In this document: positions 16,727 through 25,297 of the stretch, piece after piece | How positions within the stretch are numbered: the stretch's first letter is position 1 | How the letters are laid out: the number at the start of each line of letters is the position of its first letter | Source of the DNA: Hyphomicrobiaceae bacterium | Lineage (GTDB): Bacteria; Pseudomonadota; Alphaproteobacteria; Rhizobiales; Hyphomicrobiaceae | Direction of reading: 5' to 3' | Assembly: GCA_016793635.1 (NCBI GenBank) | Contig: JAEUMD010000009.1 | Span: 183,308-247,307 of the forward strand | Length of the DNA: 64,000 nt | The notes under the pieces: generated by a model | Told to the model about the DNA's origin: nothing | Seen by the model: the letters and a program-made list of their open reading frames with translations, nothing else | Databases searched by the model: none | Position numbers and translations under genes: made by a program

Positions 16727-18667
16727 TCAGCGGAAGACGCGGTGGCGATGACACCACCGGATGAGAACGTAGACCGCCCACACGCGCGACCAGTACATGC
16801 CTGGCGCGCCGTCGAGATAGGCGCGCCAAAGCCGCTCCACCGCGTCGGGCGCGAGCCCCGTCGGTGCGACCGCGAGCGGATCGCGCAAGGTCTCGTCCAT
16901 CGTCTTCTTCAGGCCGCGCCTGATCCAGCGGTCGAACGGCATGACAAAGCCGCTCTTCGGTCGCTCGAACAATGCGGGGTCTAGTCCGCGCAGACCGATC
17001 CGCCGTAACGTCTGCTTTCGGCCAAGCGGCCTGTAGCGCGTGTCGTCCGGCAAGCGGTCGACCGCATCGAAGAGAACCTCGTCGACGAGGGGTACGCGCT
17101 GCTCCAAGGACGAGGCCATGCTCGCCACGTCGTTGTCACGCAGCAATCGCTCTCCGAGGAACAGGCGCTGCTCCATGACGCTGATGGCCGCGAGCGCGCT
17201 GCGCCCCTTCGTCTCGTCCTGCAATCGCCGGCGCATCTCCGGCGGCAGGCCATCGGGCGGCATCACCGCGGAATCCGCAGCGAGCAGCTCGCGCTGGAAA
17301 TCGGGAAGAAACAGTGCATAGGCGAGCTGATAGAGCGATAAGAGGTCGTCGCCGTTGCGCACCATGTCGGGCAGCTTCGCCCAGCGTGTCTGCGGCGGAA
17401 CCGCGGCCGATGAGCGCCGCAACGGCCACGTCGCCGCGGCGGAAAGAGCGCTTTTCATTCCCCGCGGCACGAACGCGCTGAGCCCGTCTGCCCGATGCAG
17501 CAGCGGCAAATCGCGGAACGAGGTGTAACCACCAAACAACTCGTCGCCGCCAGTCCCCGACAGTGCCACCGTGAATCCCGCGTCGCGGATCGCGCGCGAA
17601 ATGTAATAGGCGTTGAGGCCGTCGAAGGTCGGCTGATCGAGGCTATCGAGCGCCCGGTCGAGGTTGCCGACGAAATCATCCTCCGTCAGGACAACCTCGT
17701 GGTGATCCGTGCCGATTGCGGATGCGATGCGCCGCGCGATCGGGCCCTCGTTCAGTTCCTGTTCCTCGAACGCCAGCGTGAAACTATGGACGGGTGTGCG
17801 GCTCGCGCGTTGAGCGATATTGGCGATCGCGGAGGAATCAATTCCGCCCGAGAGGAATACGGCAAGCGGCACATCACTGGCGAGGTGCAGCCTTATGCTT
17901 TCCTCGAGAGTGTTCGACAGCTCGTCCTCGTCGATCGGTTGCGACGCGACGCGCTCGGCCGTACGCAGGAAGACCTCCTCGCGGATCGTATTCCCGGCAC
18001 CGTCGAGCTCGACGACCTGCCCTGGCGATAGAAGCTCGACACCTTCGACCGCCGTGTTGGGGCCGATGCTGAAACCACTCCAAACGCAACTCGCGACGCA
18101 CATGGGGTCGAGCCGGCGCGTCTCCACGAGACCCGAGGCGAGCAGGGCGCGCAGCTCCGAAGCGAACGCGATCGACCAGCCTGCATCCGGCGACGTCGCA
18201 CGAACCACATAGAGCGGCTTAATGCCGAGACGATCCCGAGCGAGCAGCAATCGGCGCCGACTCTGATCCCAGCAGGCGAACGCGTACATGCCGCGGAACC
18301 GCGCGACGGATTGGGATCCCTGAAGTCCGAGGTAACGAAGGATGACCGCCGTATCACCGCTAGAGCCGAGCCTCTCGCCCTTTGCCTCGAGCTCGTGTCT
18401 CAGATCTACGTAGTTGTAGACCTCACCATTATAGGCCAGCACATGTCCGGTGACGGCATCGATCATCGGCTGCACGCCGGCCGGCGAAAGGTCGAGGATC
18501 GCGAGACGCCGATGCGCGAGCATCGCTCCCCAGCCGCGATCGTCGGGCGTTGCTTCCCACGTTCCGTCGGCATCCGGACCGCGATGCACGAGCGCGTCGC
18601 TCATCCGCTTCAATGCGGCGCGATTTCGCTCGTCCAGCCGTCCGATGAGTCCCGCGATGCCACACAC
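16727..18667 (-). CDS. asnB: Asparagine synthase (glutamine-hydrolysing)-type amidotransferase
   Basis: The 646-residue protein starts at a GTG so that Cys2 (MCGIAGLIG) becomes the glutaminase nucleophile. The class II glutamine amidotransferase domain spans about 1-210, with HRGPDADG and AYNGEVYNY. The synthetase domain has the ATP PP-loop LSGGIDSSA (about residue 270), SGTGGDELFGGY and LEQRVPLVD. The family amidates aspartate, but copies inside polysaccharide loci are often thought to amidate carboxylated sugars or other acceptors. With Ugd upstream, uronic acids would be available; that link is inference. A 168 bp repeat separates it from ugd. Confidence 0.9.
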   Translation of the reverse strand: MCGIAGLIGRLDERNRAALKRMSDALVHRGPDADGTWEATPDDRGWGAMLAHRRLAILDLSPAGVQPMIDAVTGHVLAYNGEVYNYVDLRHELEAKGERLGSSGDTAVILRYLGLQGSQSVARFRGMYAFACWDQSRRRLLLARDRLGIKPLYVVRATSPDAGWSIAFASELRALLASGLVETRRLDPMCVASCVWSGFSIGPNTAVEGVELLSPGQVVELDGAGNTIREEVFLRTAERVASQPIDEDELSNTLEESIRLHLASDVPLAVFLSGGIDSSAIANIAQRASRTPVHSFTLAFEEQELNEGPIARRIASAIGTDHHEVVLTEDDFVGNLDRALDSLDQPTFDGLNAYYISRAIRDAGFTVALSGTGGDELFGGYTSFRDLPLLHRADGLSAFVPRGMKSALSAAATWPLRRSSAAVPPQTRWAKLPDMVRNGDDLLSLYQLAYALFLPDFQRELLAADSAVMPPDGLPPEMRRRLQDETKGRSALAAISVMEQRLFLGERLLRDNDVASMASSLEQRVPLVDEVLFDAVDRLPDDTRYRPLGRKQTLRRIGLRGLDPALFERPKSGFVMPFDRWIRRGLKKTMDETLRDPLAVAPTGLAPDAVERLWRAYLDGAPGMYWSRVWAVYVLIRWCHRHRVFR

Positions 18668-18765
18668 GAGCGAGTTCCATTCGATGTAGAAGAGCGGTCG
18701 AAGTCAGGACCGCACGGCTGGCCCGCGCCGCCCCAAGACGAAACACCACGTGTCGATACCGGGCA

Positions 18766-18934
18766 CTAGTGTTCCGTCTCCGACACTTGGTTCCCAGTGC
18801 AACTTGCAATCGACCAAGTGCCGGATACGAAAAGAACACTAGCAACTCGATGTTTCTAGTGTTGCGTTTGTCACTAACGCTTGGCAGACCACCGTTCCGA
18901 AACCGGGAACCAAGCGTTAGTGACGCAACACTAG
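18766..18934 (+). repeat. Two-hairpin dispersed element, copy 1 (MITE-like)
   Basis: This ~169 bp element is about 90% identical to the reverse complement of 48192-48359. Its ends are imperfect inverted repeats: CTAGTGTTCCGTC at one end and CTAGTGTTGCGTC at the other, both running on to CTTGGTTCC. Inside are two palindromic units. Unit I is about 18767-18842, with arms TAGTGTTC...CACTTGGT. Unit II is 18856-18934, with near-perfect arms CTAGTGTTGCG...ACGCTTGG. CTAG at the ends fits TA target duplication, as in IS630/mariner-type MITEs, but no transposase is nearby. The last bases (18931-18933) are the ugd stop codon. A short frame inside the repeat is not a gene. Confidence 0.85.
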
Positions 18935-20265
18935 GCGCGCCCGATACCCTCGTACTGGGAGAAGGAGCCGGGATTGAGAACTCGGCGTCCATCGACCACG
19001 AGCGGCTGCGTGCCGAGCTCGCCAAGCAGACCGTCGAGCGCAGAGAACTCCGACCAGCGCGTGACGAGCAGGACGATCTTTGCGCCCGCCACTGCTTCGC
19101 GTAGTGAATCCGCGAGGCGCACACCGGCAAGATCGGGATGCTCGCTCGGCCGTGCGATCGGATCATAGGCGGTGAGTGTCGCCCCCTGTTCCTTCAAACG
19201 CCGAATGAGCGGGAAAGCCGGCGACTCGCGGATGTCGTCCGTGTCGGGCTTGAACGCGATTCCGAGCACTGCGACGGGAACATCACGTAACGACTGGTAG
19301 TGAAGTCCCATGAGACGCATCATCTCGTCGGGCTGTGCGCCGTTGATGCGTAGAACGCTCTGCAGGAGATCCAGCGACAGACCGTTCTCGCGCCCCTGCC
19401 CGACGAGCGCCGTGACATCCTTCGGCAGGCAACTGCCGCCGAAACCGCAACCCGGCTCGAGGAAGCTGCAAATCGGCGCCGTGAGCCGCTCGCCGCCATG
19501 GCGGATCGTAAAGTAGCCGGCCTGATGAACGCCGCGCATCACATCGATCGCATCGACGCCGCCAACGGCCGAGCACAACCGCGCGATCTCGTTGGAGAAT
19601 GAGATCATCGTGGCGAGCACGGCGTTCGACGCATACTTGATCATCTCGGCCGTGGTCGGGTTCGTCTCGATCCTCGGCACGGAGTCGTCGAACGACTGAT
19701 AGAGCTCGCGCAGCACGTCATGGGTGCGCGCGTCGATACCACCGAGAACCAGGCGGTCCGGGAAGGTGAAGTCCGCCACGGCCGTACCTTCGGTGAGGAA
19801 CTCGGGGTTCATTCCGAGACCGAAATCCACTCCCGCCTTCTTACCCGATGCGCGCTCGATCGCACGTTGCACGACGCCGATCGTCGTACCCGGCACCACA
19901 GTGCTCTTGACGACGACGGTCGTGTATCCCGCCTTGTCGCGAATCGCCCTGCCGATCTCGGCCGCCGCGGCTTCCACGTACTTGAGATCGATCTTTCCAT
20001 TCGCTGCCGGCGTGCCAACGGCGATGAACGTGATCTCCGTATCTGCGACCGCAGCGGCGAGATTCGTGGTCGCAGACAGGCGACGGCCGCTGTTGCGCTT
20101 CAGAAGCTCCGGAAGACCGCGCTCGTGGATCGGCGCTTCGGCCGAGTTGATCATGTCGACCTTGCGCGGATCGACATCGACGCAGATCACTTCGTGTCCG
20201 ACTTCCGCGAGGCACGCGCCCGTGACGAGGCCGACGTAACCTGTACCGATAATTGAAACCTTCAT
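18931..20265 (-). CDS. ugd: UDP-glucose 6-dehydrogenase
   Basis: The 444-residue protein starts MKVSIIGTGYVGLVTGACLA, with the NAD-binding GxGxxG loop. It has the conserved VVVKSTVVPGTT, NPEFLTEGTAV and the catalytic cysteine in GFGGSCLPKD. The C-terminal UDP-binding domain includes LGIAFKPDTDDIRESPA. The family makes UDP-glucuronate with 2 NAD+ in the cytoplasm. Its ATG overlaps the stop of the upstream epimerase gene (TGATG), a sign of translational coupling. The TAG stop is formed by the end of the inserted repeat, so the natural C-terminus may have been altered by the insertion, though the final residues look ordinary. Confidence 0.95.
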   Translation of the reverse strand: MKVSIIGTGYVGLVTGACLAEVGHEVICVDVDPRKVDMINSAEAPIHERGLPELLKRNSGRRLSATTNLAAAVADTEITFIAVGTPAANGKIDLKYVEAAAAEIGRAIRDKAGYTTVVVKSTVVPGTTIGVVQRAIERASGKKAGVDFGLGMNPEFLTEGTAVADFTFPDRLVLGGIDARTHDVLRELYQSFDDSVPRIETNPTTAEMIKYASNAVLATMISFSNEIARLCSAVGGVDAIDVMRGVHQAGYFTIRHGGERLTAPICSFLEPGCGFGGSCLPKDVTALVGQGRENGLSLDLLQSVLRINGAQPDEMMRLMGLHYQSLRDVPVAVLGIAFKPDTDDIRESPAFPLIRRLKEQGATLTAYDPIARPSEHPDLAGVRLADSLREAVAGAKIVLLVTRWSEFSALDGLLGELGTQPLVVDGRRVLNPGSFSQYEGIGRA

Positions 20266-21392
20266 CAGCCCACCGCCGCGATTTGGTTGTGATTGTACCA
20301 GATGAGGGAGCGATAGATGCCGTCCTCGATCGAAACCTTCGGCTCGTAACCGAGCTCGGATCGTGCCTTGTCGATGACCGGGCAGCGCCGGTTGGGATTG
20401 TCGACCAGGTAGTCCTTCTCGCTACTCTCGCCGAGAACCACCTTGCCCGAATAGCCGCACAGATCCTGCGCCGCCTTGACCGTGAGCTGGGCGAGCTCGG
20501 CGACCGAAATCTCCGGCGTATCGATGCCGATGTTGTAGGCTTCACCCGGCCGCCCGCGCACGAGCACCTTGAAGTAGCCCGTCACCGCATCCGTCGCGTA
20601 GCAGAACGTGCGCTTCGGCTTGCCATCGGAGAGCATCACGATGTCGCGGCCGGCGAAGATGTCGCTCGCAAAGTCGGGGATGACGCGCCCGTCGTTGATT
20701 TTGAGACCGGGGCCGTAGTTGTTGAACGGCCGCGCCATCGTCACGGGAAGACCCTCGTGCTTTGCATATACGACGCAGAGCGTCTCGCCGAAACGCTTCG
20801 ACTCGTCGTAGCACGCGCGCGGGCCAGTGCAGGATACGCTGCCGCGATACGTCTCGGGCGTCGGGATCGCCGCCGCGACGGGGTCGCCGTAGATTTCGCT
20901 CGACGAGTAGAACAGGAAACCCTTGAGCGGGCGCCCGCTGTCGCGCTCGGCGACGGCATAGTCGAGGAGATTGCGAAGCCCGTTGATGTTCGCGTCGATG
21001 CACTTCAGCGGTTGCGCACGATAGAACATCGGCGAGGCAATGCCCGCGGCATGGATCACATAGTCGAAGTGTCCGATATCCGCCGGAAGCGGCTCGATCA
21101 TGTCGTGGCGCCGCAGCTCGAGATCCGGCCGATCGCGCAGTGCTTCCAGCCAATCGGGCACGCCCCGCACGTAGTTGTCGTAGACGACGACATCGATTTT
21201 CGAATTAGGCCGCGTGTCGTTCCAATGCAGCACCGCCTGCACGAGGTAATAACCGAGGAACCCGCCGCCACCCGTGATGAGGAGACGACTGCCGGCCATC
21301 TCCTGGAACTCACTCGTGAGGTCGACGCACATCGCCTCGAAATCCTCGACGAGGAGGTCACGCAGGCCAATCAGGTTTCTATGCTTCTTCAT
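20265..21392 (-). CDS. NAD-dependent epimerase/dehydratase, probable UDP-glucuronate decarboxylase
   Basis: This is a 375-residue extended SDR. After a ~30-residue N-terminal extension comes LLITGGGGFLGYYLVQ (GxxGxxG). It continues with HAAGIASPMFYR, SSSEIYGDP and the catalytic YDESKRFGE, preceded by GPRACYDE as in UXS enzymes. Later come RPFNNYGPG and DGKPKRTFCYATD. The UXS family oxidises and decarboxylates UDP-GlcA to UDP-xylose, and the downstream coupled gene is ugd, which makes UDP-GlcA. Another 4,6-dehydratase or epimerase role is possible. The ATG at 21392 gives a 20 bp gap to the preceding gene; a longer frame to 21683 overlaps that gene and is rejected. Confidence 0.85.
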   Translation of the reverse strand: MKKHRNLIGLRDLLVEDFEAMCVDLTSEFQEMAGSRLLITGGGGFLGYYLVQAVLHWNDTRPNSKIDVVVYDNYVRGVPDWLEALRDRPDLELRRHDMIEPLPADIGHFDYVIHAAGIASPMFYRAQPLKCIDANINGLRNLLDYAVAERDSGRPLKGFLFYSSSEIYGDPVAAAIPTPETYRGSVSCTGPRACYDESKRFGETLCVVYAKHEGLPVTMARPFNNYGPGLKINDGRVIPDFASDIFAGRDIVMLSDGKPKRTFCYATDAVTGYFKVLVRGRPGEAYNIGIDTPEISVAELAQLTVKAAQDLCGYSGKVVLGESSEKDYLVDNPNRRCPVIDKARSELGYEPKVSIEDGIYRSLIWYNHNQIAAVG

Positions 21393-21412
21393 TTCGACAC
21401 CATCCGCTCTTG

Positions 21413-22063
21413 CTATTGGAGAACCAGCTTGCGCGCGTGAAAAGCTTCGGCGAAGCGGGTCGGTGAGTTGCATTCGATACCGCGCACCCGCATCAAACCG
21501 CGGAACAGGTCGGCATCGAACCATTGATGGCTGCGCTGCGAGCCGAAGCACTCGAGCAACGTGTTGATCTTCTTCTCGACGACGGATTCGCTGATCGGGC
21601 AGAAGACGCCGGGATGAGCGAGATCGCCGTCGTATTTCGGGATTTCGTATTCCAGCACCGCATGGCTTCGGAACGTGTTCCACGTCAGCTCCGAGATGAC
21701 ACGGTGGTCCTGGTGCCGATCCGTGAGAAAGTGCGTCAGAACGAGATCCGGATTTATGCGCGCACGGATTTCCTCGAACGCGTCCTTGATCTGCGAAGCG
21801 CAGTGCGGGAAGTAGCTGCCGCGAAACTTGTGCACCGTCACTTCGATGTTCGCATTGCCCATCAACATGGCGGCCGCTGTGCGCGTCTCACGCTCGCGCT
21901 CGTCATCACCCGAAAACACTTCCCAGACGAACTTGAGACCGGGATATCGCTGATGAAGCTGCATGAGCAGGCCACCGCATCCGATCTCGATGTCGTCACT
22001 GTGGGCACCGAGGCAGAGAACGGTGCCATTAGCCGGCAGGTCGGGAAGAAATCTCAGCATCAT
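21413..22063 (-). CDS. PIG-L/LmbE family deacetylase
   Basis: The 216-residue zinc-hydrolase-like protein has the family motif LGAHSDDIEIGCGG near its start (AHPDD in most members; here Ser replaces Pro). The second metal-ligand region is LTDRHQDHR, with an additional HF nearby. Members remove N-acetyl groups from sugar substrates. In this operon it may deacetylate an amino sugar of the repeat unit or its lipid-linked precursor. It lies between a glycosyltransferase and the UXS-like epimerase with short gaps, so it is co-transcribed. Two adjacent ATG codons (22063 and 22060) are possible starts. Confidence 0.88.
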   Translation of the reverse strand: MMLRFLPDLPANGTVLCLGAHSDDIEIGCGGLLMQLHQRYPGLKFVWEVFSGDDERERETRTAAAMLMGNANIEVTVHKFRGSYFPHCASQIKDAFEEIRARINPDLVLTHFLTDRHQDHRVISELTWNTFRSHAVLEYEIPKYDGDLAHPGVFCPISESVVEKKINTLLECFGSQRSHQWFDADLFRGLMRVRGIECNSPTRFAEAFHARKLVLQ

Positions 22064-22107
22064 TGTCCTTACTCAGTCCCGTTACGCATGCAGTTGCGCA
22101 TTCTTGT

Positions 22108-23421
22108 TCAAGCGAGGCGTGCACTCTGCCCGGCCGTTTTATTTCCGATCTCGCCACCGGATCGAACGGTGCGTCGGTCGAAAGCATCGCGCTCCAATGC
22201 GGTCCGCCTCTCACCGACGCCGTGTGCGTTCAGCACAGCCGTTGAGGCAGGCGCCTGATGACTCCTCGCCGATTGCGAGGCACTCCCTGCCTCAGCGAGA
22301 ACGCGCAGCCGATCGCGGCGCGCCGTCATACCTGACGAAGGCGCGAGCCCGACCACCTCGAATATCTTGATCCACCGGTGAACCCAGTCGTGGCGAAGCA
22401 ACGATGTCACGGCGTTGCGGCGTCCAATCCCGGCGAGTCGTTCGGGGTCCGCTTCGAGAGCGGCGATAACGTCGAGAACGTCGGAGCCGTCCGGCTTGAC
22501 CTCTGCGACTGCATCCGGCCACGGGAACAGCTCACGGAAGGCATCGCAGTTTGCCGCTTGCCCTAACATCACGGCGCCCGATGACGCTCCCTCGAAGTAG
22601 CGATAGCCGATCTCAACCTGACCGCGCGTCTCGTCGTGGGAATCCATCTTGCCCGGCGAAACCATGAAAAAGCGGCTGCGCTTTGCGATGCTCGCGAACA
22701 GATCCCGATGCTGTCTATGATCGACGAATTCCATCTCGGCCATCTTCCTGTAGCTGTCGAAGAGGTAGAACAGCCGGTTGTCGGAGGCCGCTTGCTTGAG
22801 CGAATCGTGAACTCCGGTCCAGCGCCGTCCGATGCTGTAGACATCGATGGATCGAGGCGGCTCGTGCGGCATCGGCGCGAAGCGAACCGTATCCGTCGCC
22901 GTGGGCATGAAGTGGCACTTGCGGCCCAGGAATTCTGACAGCGGCGCGACTGTCCCTTGGCTGCTGACGAAGACGTGGTCGAACCTCTGCAGCGATCGAA
23001 CCAGATGCGGAATTCGAGCGAGTTCCGCGGTCCATATCTCACCGAGCCAGCAAATGCTGACGCCGCAACGTTCTTTCCAGTTCTCGACTGCGTTGATCGC
23101 GAGGAGATCCCAAACATTCTGACAGACCGCGATCAAGACATCGTAATCCCGCTCAAGTTTCACGCGCTGGAGCCCCGGATTGGCGTAGGCCAACCTCCTC
23201 AGTCCTCTAAACAGCAAACGGCGGTGCAAGCGGTTGCGAAAGTCATAAGACGGCCCCGGTGCGACGGACACCAGATCGACATGTGCCGTCTCGGCGAGCA
23301 CGTCTTCAGCCTCGAACAGTGCAGCTTGAAACGCCTCGTGCGAAATGCCCCGCTTCGAGACCATGCAGATACTCGGCCTTGTACCGTCCTGGGACGACGC
23401 ACGCTCGGTGTGCCTAATCAT
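22108..23421 (-). CDS. Glycosyltransferase (GT-B, C-terminal glycosyl transferases group 1-like domain)
   Basis: The 437-residue protein begins with a short leader, then PSICMVSKRGISHEAF. A first Rossmann half contains YDVLIAVCQNVWDLLAI and FDHVFVSSQGTV. In the second half, IDVYSIGRRW, FEGASSGAVMLGQ and DVIAALEADPERLAGIGRRN match the C-terminal group-1-like glycosyltransferase domain. The ATG at 23421 follows GAGGTTGG. It heads the leftward five-gene operon that ends with asnB. The sugar donor cannot be predicted. The C-terminal ~50 residues are Arg/Ala/Ser-rich and likely disordered. Confidence 0.82.
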   Translation of the reverse strand: MIRHTERASSQDGTRPSICMVSKRGISHEAFQAALFEAEDVLAETAHVDLVSVAPGPSYDFRNRLHRRLLFRGLRRLAYANPGLQRVKLERDYDVLIAVCQNVWDLLAINAVENWKERCGVSICWLGEIWTAELARIPHLVRSLQRFDHVFVSSQGTVAPLSEFLGRKCHFMPTATDTVRFAPMPHEPPRSIDVYSIGRRWTGVHDSLKQAASDNRLFYLFDSYRKMAEMEFVDHRQHRDLFASIAKRSRFFMVSPGKMDSHDETRGQVEIGYRYFEGASSGAVMLGQAANCDAFRELFPWPDAVAEVKPDGSDVLDVIAALEADPERLAGIGRRNAVTSLLRHDWVHRWIKIFEVVGLAPSSGMTARRDRLRVLAEAGSASQSARSHQAPASTAVLNAHGVGERRTALERDAFDRRTVRSGGEIGNKTAGQSARLA

Positions 23422-23993
23422 CGGTTCCAACCTCGGGACGCAAATGCCTGGTGTCTCCCTCTTCCAGACAAGCGGAATTGGAGCACGCCACAATCGAGCG
23501 ATGGATGTGCACAGGATGTGCCAGAGTTTCAGCGGCGAAGGACCGCGCGAAGCGGCGCCCCCTCTTGCAGCCAGTCTAACCGTTCGTGGTCGTGGCGAGC
23601 GTAGGCTTTGCCTCGGCTGGTGAAGGACGAAGAGCCGTCAGGCGTAGAACGTCACCTCCCGCTAACCTTACCTTCGACCGGCGTGTTGCGGCCGATTCTC
23701 GCGAAGCGTATGACCGTTTCAAATGCCGACAAACAATGTAGCGGTGAATTCACACTTGGAAGAAGAGCCGCGCGCTGGAGACTTCCCACCCGATCGCTTG
23801 TCAAAATTAGCAAATTCCCATTCGACCCGAGCACGACAGGCCTTCTCGAAAAATCCGGCGCGGGATTTGCACTAATCTCAGCACAACCGTGGAACGCACT
23901 GTTTGGCGCATTCGCGCCCATGACCAGCGCAGCCATGCGCTATTCGGCACTCGAATCTAACCGTTGAAATATCGATGCAGGAGTGAACTACCA
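23422..23993. other. Divergent intergenic region
   Basis: This 570 bp lies between two divergent genes. It has lower GC than its neighbours and short open frames with no family resemblance. No gene is called; promoters for both flanking genes are expected here. Confidence 0.5.
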
Positions 23994-25076
23994 ATGATCG
24001 CGGCTCTTGACCTGAAGGTGGGTGACTGGGTGGTCGTGCGATCGGCAGGCGAGATTCTCGCGACGCTTGATGAGAGCGCATGCCTGGATGAACTGCCCTT
24101 CATGCCGCAAATGTTGCAGTACTGCGGCAAGAAGCTCCGCGTGGCCAAGCTGGCGCACAAGATGTGCGACACGGTTCACGGCACAGGCGCCCGGCAGATG
24201 AACGACGCAGTGTTCCTCGGTGATCTGCGATGTGACGGGCACGCTTTCGGCGGCTGCGAGATGACGTGCACGATCGTCTGGAAGAACGCGTGGCTGCGCC
24301 GCGCCAGCGCGAACGAGGTGGTCGCGCCGACAGCACCCGATGAGCGTCTCGACAAGCTCGTGAATGCCGCCACACGGCGTGCCTCACCCAACGGCTCTGC
24401 CAACGAGCAGTATTTCTCGTGCCAGGCCACCAAGCTGCCCGTCGCAACGAAGCCGCTGCCGTGGTGGCGAACCAATCAGTATGTCTTCGACTATCAGTCG
24501 GGCAACGTCGGCTTGTCGACTCTGCTGTCGCGCATGGCATTCATGGGCTATTCCGTGCTTGTTTCATCCGGCCTTGGCTTCGGCTCGGCGTTGCGCTGGA
24601 CTTACGACGCATTCCAGGCAATGCGTGGCGGCGAGCCGTTCCCCGTTCATGCCGGCCGCCACCCCACGGGGGGCGTGAAACCCGCCGTCGAGCTTGGCTT
24701 GCAGCCGGGCGACCTGGTGCGCGTGAAGAGTATCGAACAGATCCTCGAGACCGTCGACAAGCGCCTCATGAACCGCGGCATGAGCTTCCACTCCGAGATG
24801 GTGCCCTATTGCGGCAAGACGTTTCGAGTGAAGGGGCACGTTCGCAAGATCATCAACGAGAAGACCGGCCAGCTCGTGACGCTCAAGAACTCGTGCATCG
24901 TTCTCGAGGGCGCCGGCTGCCACGGCCGCTTCACCAACCCGATCAACTGCCCGAGGGCGCTGCCACCCTATTGGCGCGAGATCTGGCTCGAGCGCGTCGA
25001 TCCCGCCACGACCACCGATAGAGAGCATCAGGGCGGCCGATTGCCGAAATGCGAGATCGCTGCCTCGCCGCAGTAA
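23994..25076 (+). CDS. Uncharacterised tandem-domain protein of polysaccharide locus
   Basis: This 360-residue protein contains the same ~100-residue module twice, at about residues 7-104 and 236-335. Shared features are GD-V-V-S at the start, IL-T-D, F-M--YCGK--RV, a late cysteine pair and W---WL-R at the end. Cysteines 44 and 273 lie in YCGK; 80 and 88, and 309 and 319, sit in the late part of each module. The link (about 105-235) has SCQATKLPV and YQSGNVGLSTLLSRM. No signal peptide is visible, so it is probably cytoplasmic. The ATG at 23994 follows GCAGGAG. No enzymatic function is recognised; similar uncharacterised proteins tend to accompany polysaccharide or natural-product loci, from memory and unchecked. 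Confidence 0.85.
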   Translation: MIAALDLKVGDWVVVRSAGEILATLDESACLDELPFMPQMLQYCGKKLRVAKLAHKMCDTVHGTGARQMNDAVFLGDLRCDGHAFGGCEMTCTIVWKNAWLRRASANEVVAPTAPDERLDKLVNAATRRASPNGSANEQYFSCQATKLPVATKPLPWWRTNQYVFDYQSGNVGLSTLLSRMAFMGYSVLVSSGLGFGSALRWTYDAFQAMRGGEPFPVHAGRHPTGGVKPAVELGLQPGDLVRVKSIEQILETVDKRLMNRGMSFHSEMVPYCGKTFRVKGHVRKIINEKTGQLVTLKNSCIVLEGAGCHGRFTNPINCPRALPPYWREIWLERVDPATTTDREHQGGRLPKCEIAASPQ

Positions 25077-25095
25077 CCACGCTCAAGGCTTTCAT

Positions 25096-25129
25096 GCGAC
25101 CGGGGTCCCGCGGACGGGGCCCTGGTCGC
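25096..25129 (+). terminator. Hairpin downstream of tandem-domain gene
   Basis: GCGACCGGGGTCCC and GGGGCCCTGGTCGC form a 14-pair stem (two G-U pairs) with a 6 nt loop, 20 bp after the stop codon. The tail ATATTTG is only weakly T-rich. Confidence 0.55.
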
Positions 25130-25235
25130 ATATTTGCGTCGTGGCTTCATGAATTGCGCTGCGCCGGCGATGGTTCGCTCATCGCCACGGCATTGCGCCT
25201 CCGGCCATATAGACATCAGCTGCAGAACCACGAAA

Positions 25236-25261
25236 ACGGCCGCAGGATCGCCTGCGGCCGT
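25236..25261 (-). terminator. Rho-independent terminator of the SAF-oxidoreductase operon
   Basis: ACGGCCGCAGG and CCTGCGGCCGT form a perfect 11-pair stem with a four-base loop. On the minus strand it is followed by TTTTCGTGG. It lies 37 bp beyond the stop of the leftward oxidoreductase gene and may also stop transcription from the left. Confidence 0.75.
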
Positions 25262-25297
25262 GTTCTCGTTCGCGAGCTAACGCCTTCTCCGCGTGCC

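Noticed and set aside
18769-19104. Open frame reading through repeat copy 1, similar to a frame over copy 2 (47974-48357)
   Set aside because: The similarity comes from the repeated DNA itself; beyond the repeat the two frames differ. No ribosome site or family supports a protein.
23608-23967. 119-codon plus-strand frame upstream of the tandem-domain gene
   Set aside because: No ribosome site, no family resemblance, and low coding character in a region of reduced GC.
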